From an uncultured Lachnospiraceae bacterium (lineage in GTDB: Bacteria > Bacillota > Clostridia > Lachnospirales > Lachnospiraceae): a DNA stretch of 64,000 nt. Shown in pieces: positions 41,605 through 50,513 of this stretch. The number at the start of each line of letters is the position of its first letter. Position 1 is the stretch's first letter. The position numbers were made by a program, and so were the translations under genes. The stretch spans positions 1-64,000 of the forward strand of contig CAMUAR010000001.1 of assembly GCA_947086895.1 (NCBI GenBank). The letters are read 5' to 3'. Below the pieces are notes generated by a model, which did not search any database, was not told the origin of the DNA, and saw only the letters and a list, made by a program, of their open reading frames with translations.

Positions 41605-42843
41605 TTAACGATCTTCTTCAAACTTCTTGCACAAAAGCACCGCATTGTGTCCGCCGAACCCAAGAGAATTGCTTACCGCATAGTTCACTGGCATTTTGCA
41701 CGCCTCTTTGCAATAGTCGAGATCCATCTCTTCCTCGCTCTCGCAAAGCCCTGCTGTCGCGTGTACAAAACCTTCCTCAATCGATTTTACACAAACAATA
41801 AATTCCACCGCGCCTGCTGCGCCAAGCAAATGCCCAATCATAGATTTTGTAGAATTTATTTTTACCTTGTAAGCCGCATCGCCAAATGCTTTTTTAATCG
41901 CGCGCGTCTCGCACAGATCATTGATATGAGTCGCCGTTCCATGCGCGTTAATATAATCGACCTGCTCCGGTGAAATCCCCGCCTCGTTCATCGCCGCTGT
42001 CATTGCGCGCGCCGCGCCGTCCCCGTCTTCCTCAGGCGAAGTGATATGATATGCGTCCGAGGTTGCTCCGTATCCGACAAGCTCCGCATAAATTCTCGCA
42101 CCTCTCTGCACTGCATGTTCATAGGACTCCAAAACAACAATGCCTGCGCCCTCTCCCATCACAAAACCGCTGCGCTCCTTGTCAAATGGCAGGGAGGCTT
42201 TTTGCGGATCTTCCTCTGAACTCAGTGCAGTCAAAGCACAAAAACCTGCCACAGAAAGCGGGGTGATCGCCGCCTCCGTACCGCCGCAGACCATAACATC
42301 CGCGTCGTTTGTCTGAATCGCGCGGTACGCATCACCGATCGAATGCGTGCCGGTCGCACAGGCAGTTACAACATTCGTACATTTTCCCCGCAGACCATAA
42401 GCGATGGAAACATTGCCTGCCGCCATATTGGAAATCATCATTGGGATAAGCATTGGATTGGTGCGTTTTGGTCCTTTTTCCAACAACTTTGCATGTTCCC
42501 GCTCAATCGACTGAAGACTGCCGATTCCCGAGCCAATACACACGCCGATTCTTGTTGTATCTTCTTTTTCAAGATCAAGTTTCGCATCCTTGATCGCCTC
42601 TCCTGCCGCCGCGACTGCATACTGGCAGAACGGCTCCATACGGCGCGCTGCTTTTGCATCCATATACTTGGCTGGTTCAAACCCTTTTAACTGCCCTGCA
42701 ACCTTCGCCTTATATTCCGATGGTTCAAAATAAGTGATCGGTCCAATTCCGACAGTTCCCTTTTTTACATTGTCCCAAAACTCTTTTACACTGTTTCCGA
42801 CCGGGGTAACTGCGCCAAGCCCCGTCACTACTACTCGTTTCAT
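41605..42843 (-). CDS. fabF: Beta-ketoacyl-ACP synthase II
   Basis: A 412-residue condensing enzyme that elongates acyl-ACP with malonyl-ACP. Catalytic residues: Cys in VTACATGTHSIG (about 163), His in NAHGTATHIND (about 303) and His in MIGHLLGAAG (about 340). Start follows AGGAGG. Between fabG and accB. No fabH, fabK/fabI or acpP is in the window, so initiation and enoyl reduction must be encoded elsewhere. Confidence 0.97.
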   Translation of the reverse strand: MKRVVVTGLGAVTPVGNSVKEFWDNVKKGTVGIGPITYFEPSEYKAKVAGQLKGFEPAKYMDAKAARRMEPFCQYAVAAAGEAIKDAKLDLEKEDTTRIGVCIGSGIGSLQSIEREHAKLLEKGPKRTNPMLIPMMISNMAAGNVSIAYGLRGKCTNVVTACATGTHSIGDAYRAIQTNDADVMVCGGTEAAITPLSVAGFCALTALSSEEDPQKASLPFDKERSGFVMGEGAGIVVLESYEHAVQRGARIYAELVGYGATSDAYHITSPEEDGDGAARAMTAAMNEAGISPEQVDYINAHGTATHINDLCETRAIKKAFGDAAYKVKINSTKSMIGHLLGAAGAVEFIVCVKSIEEGFVHATAGLCESEEEMDLDYCKEACKMPVNYAVSNSLGFGGHNAVLLCKKFEEDR

Positions 42844-42868
42844 GCAAACCTCCTGACTGCCCTGATCT

Positions 42869-43609
42869 TTACATATCCATGCCGCCGTTTACCTGCAATG
42901 TCTGCCCTGTAATATAAGCGGCGCCCTCCGACGCCAAAAATGCAACCGCCTCGGCGACGTCTTTTGCCTGTCCAGCACGTTTTAGCGGAATCTGCGCAAG
43001 CATCCCGTCTTTTACCTGCTGCGGCAGCACGTCCGTCATCTCCGTCTCAATAAACCCCGGCGCAACGGCATTGACTGTAACACTGCGAGAACCAAGTTCG
43101 CGCGCGAGTGCTTTTGTCATTCCAATCATGCCTGCTTTTGCCGCACAGTAATTTACCTGACCGGCATTGCCGATGATACCGCTGATCGAAGCAATATTGA
43201 TAATACGGCCGGAACGCTGTTTTAACATCAGCTTTGCCGCCTGCTTCATACAGAGAAATGCTCCCTTCATGTTTGTATCAACCACTGCGTCATATTCTTG
43301 CTCGGACATTTTCAAAATCAGATTGTCCTTTGTAATTCCCGCATTGTTTACCAAAATATCAACTCTGCCAAATTCCTTTAGCGACTGTTCAAACAGTGCG
43401 GCAACTTCGTCTGCGTCAGACACATTTGCTTTCATAACAACGGCTTTTCTGCCCTTTTCTCCAATCTCTGCTGCGACCGCTTTCGCGCGCTCCTCGGAAC
43501 CGTTGTAATTTACAATAACATCCGCGCCATACTCCGCAAGCGTCAGCGCGATTTCGCGGCCAATCCCGCGCCCGGCACCCGTTACAAGCGCCACCTTATT
43601 TTCCAACAT
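42869..43609 (-). CDS. fabG: 3-oxoacyl-ACP reductase
   Basis: A 246-residue short-chain dehydrogenase reducing 3-oxoacyl-ACP with NADPH: GAGRGIGREIA (nucleotide loop, residues 12-22), NNAG at about 90, catalytic Ser in IASISG and Tyr-Lys in YCAAKAG (about 151-155). Start 43609 follows GAGGAG; the longer in-frame extension is upstream untranslated sequence. Confidence 0.97.
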   Translation of the reverse strand: MLENKVALVTGAGRGIGREIALTLAEYGADVIVNYNGSEERAKAVAAEIGEKGRKAVVMKANVSDADEVAALFEQSLKEFGRVDILVNNAGITKDNLILKMSEQEYDAVVDTNMKGAFLCMKQAAKLMLKQRSGRIINIASISGIIGNAGQVNYCAAKAGMIGMTKALARELGSRSVTVNAVAPGFIETEMTDVLPQQVKDGMLAQIPLKRAGQAKDVAEAVAFLASEGAAYITGQTLQVNGGMDM

Positions 43610-43725
43610 AGTTCTCCTCATTTCTGCACCACAGTGTATATTTGAAGCTTTTTCCGCATCCATTCTTTCTGCAAAGCAACAATACTGCGCAACTGCCAAT
43701 TTCTGGCTCTATTTTTCCGCCATTG

Positions 43726-44652
43726 CTATAAACTTTTTAACTCATCCAGCTTTTTTAGATCTTCCGCTTTATCGATATTGATTACCTCTTTGGTTCGGTC
43801 AATTTTTTTGATAAAAGAAGAAATTGTTTTTCCCGGTCCAATCTCCACAAACAGCTCCACGCCGTCCGCAATCATTCTCTCCACACACTGCTGCCATTTT
43901 ACAGGGGAAGAAATCTGCTTTGCAAGCAGACCGCGTATGTTATCCGTTTCTGTCACATACTCTGCCGTCACATTCGCCACATAAGGAATCTGAGGTTTGT
44001 TTATCGTTGTTTCCTTTAGTGCTTCTGCCAGTTTTTCTCCCGCCGGTTCAAGGAGCGGAGAATGAAACGGTCCGCTGACTTTCAGTGAAACCACGCGCTT
44101 TGCGCCAAGCTCTCTCAATTTTTCTGACGCCTTTTCCACCGCTGAAAGCTCACCGGAAATCACAAGCTGTCCTGGACAATTGTAGTTGGCAACCGTCACA
44201 ATACCGTCGGTCTTTTGACATGCCTGCTCGACGATTTCTTTTTCCATTCCAAGCACCGCTGCCATTCCGCCAACTCCCGGCGGCACAGCTTCCTGCATCA
44301 GCTGTCCGCGCAGGCGCACCAGACGAATCGCATCGTACAAGTCAAGCACCCCCGCTGTCACAAGCGCGCCGTACTCCCCAAGGCTTAACCCTGCCGCCGC
44401 ATAAGGGCAAATTCCAAGAGTATTTATTTTTGCAAGGATCGCTCCAATATCCGTAAGCATTGCCGCCTGTGTATATTCTGTTAAATCAAGCCTGTTATTC
44501 TCCTCAAAACAAAGTTCGCACATATCCATGCAAAGCAGCGCTCCCGCCTTGTCAAAAACTTCTCTGCTCTCAGAAAACTGCTGATAAAAGTCTTTTCCCA
44601 TCCCTGCATACTGGGCGCCCTGCCCCGGAAATACATAAGCTATCTTTTTCAT
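43726..44652 (-). CDS. fabD: Malonyl-CoA:ACP transacylase
   Basis: A 308-residue acyltransferase loading malonate onto ACP. Features: YVFPGQGAQYAGMGKDF, the nucleophile Ser in GLSLGEYGAL (about 91), RLRGQLMQEAV and the His in VSGPFHSPLL (about 202). Its ATG overlaps the stop codon of the upstream membrane protein gene (ATGA), so translation is coupled. Confidence 0.97.
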   Translation of the reverse strand: MKKIAYVFPGQGAQYAGMGKDFYQQFSESREVFDKAGALLCMDMCELCFEENNRLDLTEYTQAAMLTDIGAILAKINTLGICPYAAAGLSLGEYGALVTAGVLDLYDAIRLVRLRGQLMQEAVPPGVGGMAAVLGMEKEIVEQACQKTDGIVTVANYNCPGQLVISGELSAVEKASEKLRELGAKRVVSLKVSGPFHSPLLEPAGEKLAEALKETTINKPQIPYVANVTAEYVTETDNIRGLLAKQISSPVKWQQCVERMIADGVELFVEIGPGKTISSFIKKIDRTKEVINIDKAEDLKKLDELKSL

Positions 44653-45095
44653 GTTAATCCCCCCTTCCGCTTTTTTTCTACAATCGCCAAAAAGGAAAGC
44701 GCCACGACCGCCATAGTCAGCACCCCGTACAAAAAGCCAGAAACTGCGGCAGCTTTGCGTTTCACATTATTTACCCCAGCGTGAAGCCTCCCTCCTAAGT
44801 CTGTGCGGATCGCTTCGCCCCAGTCGTAAGACAACGGACTAATTGCCAGTCTGTGTTTCGACGCACGCCTCTTCTTTTTTCCTGTTCCCTTTTGTTGTCC
44901 TTGTCCTTGAATCACGTCCTGCTCCTTTTGTTGTTGCACAGATGCCTCAAAAGCATCGCGCCGCCAATTCTTCTCTCTGATAAAGGTCGCAAGCCAAGCC
45001 GCTCGCTTCCTCTCAAGATCCTGCTCCATAAAATCACCAGAAATCAGGTCAAGATCCATATTGCTCATCAAATCTTCCAGCATTTCCTCCGTCAT
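44649..45095 (-). CDS. Single-pass membrane protein after an ECF sigma factor, possible anti-sigma
   Basis: A 148-residue protein with an acidic helical N-terminus (MTEEMLEDLMSNMDL), a basic middle (GTGKKKRRASKHR) and one transmembrane helix near residues 117-138, leaving a short basic tail. It lies 48 bp after a sigma factor gene, the usual place for an anti-sigma factor, but has no zinc-binding anti-sigma motif. Its stop overlaps the fabD start. The role is inferred from position only. Start follows GGAAGGAGG. Confidence 0.6.
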   Translation of the reverse strand: MTEEMLEDLMSNMDLDLISGDFMEQDLERKRAAWLATFIREKNWRRDAFEASVQQQKEQDVIQGQGQQKGTGKKKRRASKHRLAISPLSYDWGEAIRTDLGGRLHAGVNNVKRKAAAVSGFLYGVLTMAVVALSFLAIVEKKRKGGLT

Positions 45096-45143
45096 ACGCA
45101 GCCTCCTTCCAGCGGTCTAAACGCCTGGCTGGTACACAGCGTT

Positions 45144-45707
45144 CTACGTCCAGCCATATCCTGAAAATTCCTCCCGAATACGCCCCCGAAGTCTTGACAA
45201 TTTTGTATCAACCGCATTTACGGTCATACCCATCGCAGACGCAATCGTTTTGGAAGATTGGAGATAAAAGTATTTGCGCAGCATTATTTCGCGCTCTTTG
45301 TCCGGCAGTGTTCGAACCACTTCATTTAAGCGCGCTGCTTGTTCTTTTCTGACAATCTGTTCCTCCACGCTTAGTTCCAAGTTCGGCACATTGTCCGCAA
45401 GCTCAGAAAACTCCCCCTGGCAGCAATGTTCCTCATGCCTTTTTACATCGCGCAGACGATTCAGCGCTGTGTTGCGTGCAATCACTTTCAGATAAGTTGC
45501 GAGCGACGCGCGGTCAAAGTCAAACTGCTGCACATTTCTCCATATTTTCAGGTAGGTGTCGTTGACACATTCCTCGATATCATCCTGACGGTTTCCAAGA
45601 ATGCCCTGGATAATATATCGAAGCAATTTCCCATACTTTTCTGCCAATGCAGCCATGCCCGCATTATCTTGTATACGGATTAGCTCAACGATCTCTTGTT
45701 CTATCAT
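45144..45707 (-). CDS. ECF-type RNA polymerase sigma factor
   Basis: A 187-residue sigma-70 family protein with region 2 (about residues 22-92, ending in YLKVIARNTALNRLRD) and region 4 (about 125-180, with LPDKEREIMLRKYFY and MTVNAVDTKLSRLR). Regions 1 and 3 are absent, as in extracytoplasmic-function sigma factors. It directs a small regulon. It is followed by the membrane protein and the fab/acc operon and lies 79 bp after pyk. Start follows TGGAGAT. Confidence 0.92.
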   Translation of the reverse strand: MIEQEIVELIRIQDNAGMAALAEKYGKLLRYIIQGILGNRQDDIEECVNDTYLKIWRNVQQFDFDRASLATYLKVIARNTALNRLRDVKRHEEHCCQGEFSELADNVPNLELSVEEQIVRKEQAARLNEVVRTLPDKEREIMLRKYFYLQSSKTIASAMGMTVNAVDTKLSRLRGRIREEFSGYGWT

Positions 45708-45786
45708 ATACGATCTCCAAAACCGCAGACAAAACTATTGCCAGAGCGAAATTTTGCCCGCATATTGTACTATACCCGAAAATTTA

Positions 45787-47205
45787 TCATATCTTGCAAA
45801 TTCTCATTACATCATTCACTGTATTATCTCCAATATCTGACGAGGTAATAACAATAATCGTGCTTCCTTTCTTTACAAAACCAGATTCTTTCGCCTTGCG
45901 CACCGCATAGTTAAACAATTTTTCCGGCGTGTCGATTTCGCGCGCCTGCACCGGATTCACTCCCCATGCAAGCTTTAACTGTCTTAAGCCCCCCTCCTCA
46001 ACTGCCGCCGCAACCACCGGGCAGGTCGGCTTAAAATCAGAAAGTATTTTTGCAGTTCTGCCGGTCTTTGTCACAACTACAATGGCGTCCGCCTTTAAAA
46101 ATTCGGATGCGCTGTAGGCGGAAGCACACACGGCGTTCACAACACTGCGCTCCGTCTTAATGCGGTCGCGCGCCGCATACTTGCTGTAATCGATCGATTC
46201 TTCTGTACTCTCCGCAATCTCCGCCATCGTCTTGACTGCTTCCGCTGGATATGCTCCCGCGGCGGACTCACCTGAAAGCATAATCGCGGTAGTTCCATCA
46301 TAGATCGCATTCGCCACATCGGATACTTCTGCTCTTGTCGGGCGCGGGTTCTGCGTCATTGATTCCAGCATCTGTGTTGCAGTCACAACAATTTTTCCCG
46401 CCTCATTGCACTGATTGATCATCACCTTCTGAATTGCCGGAATTTTCTTAAATGGTATCTCGACGCCAAGATCCCCGCGCGCTACCATAATTCCATCGCT
46501 CTCCGCAACAATTTCGGCAAGATTTTTTACACCTTCCCCGTTCTCAATTTTGCTGATAATCTGAATCGCCTCACCGCCGTTGTCTTTTAAAAACTTGCGC
46601 AGCTTTTTTACATCATCGACACTGCGCACAAACGATGCTGCGATAAAGTCTACTTTTTGTTCAATACCAAACAGAATATCTTCCTTGTCCACCGGCGATA
46701 TGTAAGGCATTGGGATGCTCATATTTGGAATATTGATACTTTTATGATTGCTGATTTTTCCGCCGTTGACTACTGTACAGATAATTTTTGTCCCCTTCAC
46801 GGCCGCAACCTTAAGCGCAATCTTTCCATCGTCAATTAAAATGCGGGTTCCCTCGCCCACATACTTCGCAAGCTTGTCGTAAGTCAGCCCCGCTCTCGTT
46901 TCATCCCCCAGCGTTTCTCTGTCCGCGTCAAGCGTAAATGTCTGTCCATTCTTTAGCATTGCCGAGCCGCCTGCAAAGTCTGCCAGACGAATTTCAGGTC
47001 CTTTTGTATCAAGAAGAAACGCCACTGGAACACCGAGTTCTTTGCTTACCTTGCGCACCCGTTCCATTCTTTCCTGCTGTTCCGCATGGGTGCCGTGGGA
47101 AAAATTAAACCTTGCACAATCCATTCCGTTTACAATCAATTTTTTGATCATCTTCTCATCGTCTACTGCTGGCCCTAATGTACAAATAATTTTTGTTCTT
47201 CTCAT
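45787..47205 (-). CDS. pyk: Pyruvate kinase
   Basis: A 472-residue glycolytic enzyme making pyruvate and ATP from phosphoenolpyruvate. Blocks: RRTKIICTLGPA, ARFNFSHGTH, LDTKGPEIR, the active-site segment IISKIENGEG and MVARGDLGVEIP, and the C-terminal domain ending ITSSDIGDNTVNDVM. It lacks the extra PEP-utiliser domain found in Bacillus. GGGAGG sits 1 base before an ATG at 47217 and 13 before 47205; 47205 fits the family start. Confidence 0.97.
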   Translation of the reverse strand: MRRTKIICTLGPAVDDEKMIKKLIVNGMDCARFNFSHGTHAEQQERMERVRKVSKELGVPVAFLLDTKGPEIRLADFAGGSAMLKNGQTFTLDADRETLGDETRAGLTYDKLAKYVGEGTRILIDDGKIALKVAAVKGTKIICTVVNGGKISNHKSINIPNMSIPMPYISPVDKEDILFGIEQKVDFIAASFVRSVDDVKKLRKFLKDNGGEAIQIISKIENGEGVKNLAEIVAESDGIMVARGDLGVEIPFKKIPAIQKVMINQCNEAGKIVVTATQMLESMTQNPRPTRAEVSDVANAIYDGTTAIMLSGESAAGAYPAEAVKTMAEIAESTEESIDYSKYAARDRIKTERSVVNAVCASAYSASEFLKADAIVVVTKTGRTAKILSDFKPTCPVVAAAVEEGGLRQLKLAWGVNPVQAREIDTPEKLFNYAVRKAKESGFVKKGSTIIVITSSDIGDNTVNDVMRICKI

Positions 47206-47518
47206 ACTAATAATCATACCTCCCTTTTCATAATTTACAGACTTTGCGCTGTAAGCACTTATGGAACTCTTTTCTTTTTTCTCTATCCCAAAGCATTTTA
47301 TGCCAAACGACATTGTGCGGTCAATAGATTTTTTGACATTTTGGCACAAACAATCAAGAATGCATGTTTCATACATTCCATAATGATACAAAGAAAGTAT
47401 AACCTTTTTGCGGCGAGATTGCAATTGCGGCATGAAGGATTTTGTGATATTTTTATAGAAAAGTATTATAAACAAAGCCGACTCACCCTACAATATTTTA
47501 GAGAAAGGAAACTGTATT

Positions 47519-47761
47519 ATGACCAGAACCATGGATTTTCGTATGTCCCGCGAGGGGTTAATGCAGGTAGGCGACACGGTTTCGCTTGCGGAATCCACGC
47601 TAAGCACGCTCGCCGGAACAATGTATTACTACACAATCACCCCGGCATTAGCCATGTCAAACAACACGCCAAAACGATTGAAAAATCTTACGGGCAAAGT
47701 TACAGATGTTGTTCCTTATGGAAGCGAATGGACGGTGACACTGGAAATTGAAGAACCTTAA
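47519..47761 (+). CDS. Small conserved protein, function unknown
   Basis: An 80-residue soluble protein (MTRTMDFRMSREGLMQVGD...) predicted to be mostly beta, ending VTLEIEEP. It follows AAAGGAAAC with good spacing and has codon usage like a real gene. No domain, signal peptide or cysteine motif is seen. It stands alone, divergent from pyk. I recognise it only as a plausible conserved clostridial hypothetical. Confidence 0.65.
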   Translation: MTRTMDFRMSREGLMQVGDTVSLAESTLSTLAGTMYYYTITPALAMSNNTPKRLKNLTGKVTDVVPYGSEWTVTLEIEEP

Positions 47762-47817
47762 ATAATCAAGCAGTAAAAAGATTTTTTCTCTCGATCTCTG
47801 CGCGCATAAAAAAAACG

Positions 47818-47861
47818 GGGCGCCGCAAAAACAAATAAAATTGTTTTTTGCAGCAGCCCCA
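47818..47861 (-). terminator. Terminator of the DUF1700-DUF4097 gene
   Basis: GGGGC/GCCCC and GCAAAAACAA/TTGTTTTTTGC form an interrupted stem; on the minus strand it is followed by eight Ts. It may also end the small plus-strand gene. Confidence 0.85.
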
Positions 47862-47902
47862 AGTATTATAATCCATTTAAATTCGGTTGTTCTTAACGCC
47901 AA

Positions 47903-49657
47903 TCAATCTGTGATGGAGAGATCTCCCGAAGTCATCTGGATATCCAACATACTTCCCTCCGCTCCATATCGGTGTATACCGTTGGCGGCATCATTCAGTT
48001 TTAAATCCTGATAGCGATACTGGATATCTCCGTGCGTGCTGACTCTTGCCGCAAAACCGTTTCCGCCATTTTTTAAATGGAAATGCACATCGCCGCTGCG
48101 CGTTGAAACCTTTGCCGCCGTATCGCCATGCTGCACAACAATAATATCTCCGCTCCCATTGGTAAGCGTCATTTCTCTGGATGTTCCCCTTATGCTCATA
48201 TCACCGCTGACCACGGATGTTTTTAAGATATCCGATTCCAATTTATCCGCGGAGATATCCCCGGAAATTGTTGTAACCAGCACTTTTTCTGCTTTGATTC
48301 CCACAATATCCGCATCGCCGCCTTTGCTGGATACTTTAATATTTTGCACGGACAGTTCTTCTGCTTTGGCATCGCCGCTCATGCTTTCCACATTAAGGAC
48401 GCCGCCGCGGCAGCCGAATGCTTTGGCATCGCCGCTCTTACTTGTCACAGCCGCCTCCCCAAATTCAGAATTTATCACCGAAGCGTCGCCGCTCATAGAA
48501 CGGCATGCTGCTTTCTGCGCCCTGACTTCTTTCATACTCGCATCGCCGCTCATTGTGGAAGCAAGCACATAATCAAATTTACTGTCCGCTATATCGACAT
48601 CGCCGCTCATAGATTCAAGCATACTGCGCTCTGCCTGCGCTTTTTGAAACTGAATATCCCCCGACATCGTTTTTAACTGCAACGTGCGAATTTTGCAGGA
48701 GCGCATTGAAATATCACTGCTCTTGCCATTGACAACCAGCGACTCCATCCATTCAGGAATCTTTAAGGACAGCTCAATCTCTGTACCTTCCTCAAAAATT
48801 CCGCCGAGAATTGTAAAATGATTTTTTCGCTGTACCTGCTCGTCGCGCTGGATATTCAAATAGATCGTATCTTTTGACTGCTTTCTCTCCAGCCGATAGA
48901 CAATCTTGCTGCCTGCGCTGCCTTCATTCTTATAATTATAGTGAAATGCGCCGTCTGTGGACGCTGTAATTTTAATATCCGCCGACTTGCTGTCAATAGA
49001 AATATGCCGTATTCCGTCCTCCTGATATAAAGTGCCGCTGCACTCCGCCATATATTGCTCGCCATCCATATCTTCATCGGGACTGTAATTATAGCGGTTG
49101 TTCTTAAAAAAATTGTCGAAGCTCTTGTTAAAATTAAAATCTTCAGAATTTCTGCCGCTTCTTTTTTCTCTGTACTTTGCAGCTTCCTGGCGTCTCTGGT
49201 AATCCGCTTCCTTCTCGTCCGTTTTTTCAAAGCCAGACATCCATCCCTCAAAATTTCCAAACGCCTTGTCAAAATAGCCGGACAGATGATTTAATCCGCT
49301 TGTCGCCGCATTTACCGCACTGTTTACAATATTGCTGATCTTATCGGAAAATTCTTTATTGTCCCAGTTATATGAACCTGAATGCTGCCCGGCGTTTTTT
49401 TTCTGTGTGTTCTGAGTATTGTCCGACGCGCTTTTTGCCCCTTTGCCATCTCCCGCCTTCTCGGAGATAAATTGACCAAGCTCCTCGACAAATTCATCAA
49501 CGCTGCCAAGTTCACTGATAATTTCTTCCTCGCTCCTGCCAGATTCCAGCGCGCGCTCAAAATGAGCCTCATAATCCTCCAAAATATCTCTCGCTGTATC
49601 CGGCTCAATCCCTTCCATTGCTTTTGACAGCTGTTCCATATATTCTTTCCGATTCAT
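47903..49657 (-). CDS. DUF1700-DUF4097 beta-solenoid protein
   Basis: A 584-residue protein. Residues 1-70 are a DUF1700-type helical domain (MNRKEYMEQLSKAM, DYEAHFERA, SVDEFVEELG). A polar, Gln/Asn-rich linker (70-200) includes amphipathic segments. From about 220 the DUF4097 region begins, and from about 330 there are some 13 repeats of about 18-20 residues centred on (M/K/I)SGD, expected to stack as a beta-solenoid. No signal peptide or membrane helix is visible, odd for a DUF4097 protein. It follows a PadR regulator by 46 bp, a standard pairing in Firmicutes; start 49657. Confidence 0.85.
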   Translation of the reverse strand: MNRKEYMEQLSKAMEGIEPDTARDILEDYEAHFERALESGRSEEEIISELGSVDEFVEELGQFISEKAGDGKGAKSASDNTQNTQKKNAGQHSGSYNWDNKEFSDKISNIVNSAVNAATSGLNHLSGYFDKAFGNFEGWMSGFEKTDEKEADYQRRQEAAKYREKRSGRNSEDFNFNKSFDNFFKNNRYNYSPDEDMDGEQYMAECSGTLYQEDGIRHISIDSKSADIKITASTDGAFHYNYKNEGSAGSKIVYRLERKQSKDTIYLNIQRDEQVQRKNHFTILGGIFEEGTEIELSLKIPEWMESLVVNGKSSDISMRSCKIRTLQLKTMSGDIQFQKAQAERSMLESMSGDVDIADSKFDYVLASTMSGDASMKEVRAQKAACRSMSGDASVINSEFGEAAVTSKSGDAKAFGCRGGVLNVESMSGDAKAEELSVQNIKVSSKGGDADIVGIKAEKVLVTTISGDISADKLESDILKTSVVSGDMSIRGTSREMTLTNGSGDIIVVQHGDTAAKVSTRSGDVHFHLKNGGNGFAARVSTHGDIQYRYQDLKLNDAANGIHRYGAEGSMLDIQMTSGDLSITD

Positions 49658-49703
49658 AATTTCCTCCATTTCCGACACTTTTACAATCGCTCTGTTCTGT
49701 ATG

Positions 49704-50021
49704 TCAATCTGCCTGCGGTTCAATCACGCGCTCCACCGCTTTTACAAATTGATACCATTCTTGTTTCATAATTCTCTGGTACTCTCTTCCTTCTTCCGTC
49801 AGATGATAGTATTTTCTCGCAGGTCCCTCGCCGGATTCCACAAGATAAGTTTCCACGTAACAATCATCCTTCAAACGTTTTAAAACAAGATACAGCGTCC
49901 CTGTTGCAATTACCATCTCTTTGGAAATCGCTTCTGTCAGCTCATATCCATAACAGTCGTTGTCCACAAGTTTTGACAACACACAGAGTTCCAACGCCCC
50001 CTTTTTGAATTGTGCATTCAT
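49704..50021 (-). CDS. PadR family transcriptional regulator
   Basis: A 105-residue winged-helix repressor: FKKGALELCVLSKLVDNDCYGYELTEAI, then GTLYLVLKRLKDDCYVETYLVE and the PARKYYHLTEEGREY wing. PadR proteins linked to DUF1700/DUF4097 genes usually repress the pair in response to envelope stress. Ribosome site GGAAAGGAATGGG. The 492 bp upstream contain no other gene. Confidence 0.93.
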   Translation of the reverse strand: MNAQFKKGALELCVLSKLVDNDCYGYELTEAISKEMVIATGTLYLVLKRLKDDCYVETYLVESGEGPARKYYHLTEEGREYQRIMKQEWYQFVKAVERVIEPQAD

Positions 50022-50513
50022 AGTTCATTCCCATTCCTTTCCCGAACTTTTTTCGATATTTTTTTGCCTGCAATTATTTTATAAAAAGTTTCTTTATACA
50101 GCACTTTTTAAAAAGTGCATAAAAATATATTGCAGTAACGACAATAGTACGACACTTATTCTAACTAGATTCTTTGTTACATATTAACACAAGCTATTAT
50201 TTTTTGCAATATACTTTTTGAAAATAAATATTAAATACCAAAAGTTTGTTTCTAAAATATAAAAATGACTTTTGTGGAATAACATTACATAACGAAAGGT
50301 TAGAAACTATATTTTTCGCAATCTGCTTGACATCTTTCAACAAATTATTTAACATAAAAGCCAAGGCTATATTATGTAAATTTTTCCATCTATGGAAAAT
50401 AATTCATTGTAAATTTTTGGAATGTGTTAGATTTATTTACAATTACGACAATTAAGAGAAAACTGCTTTTTTCTCAAAAACAGTAAACCTGCAGAATTAT
50501 AGGTAGGTGCATT
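50022..50513 (+). promoter_or_regulatory. Intergenic region with ibrA-like gene promoter
   Basis: Very AT-rich. A promoter TTGACA (50327-50332) with TAACAT (50350-50355), spacing 17, points toward the ibrA-like gene. A GAGAAAA/TTTTCTC hairpin lies 40-60 bp before its start. No SAM or other sulfur-related riboswitch signature is seen. Confidence 0.5.
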
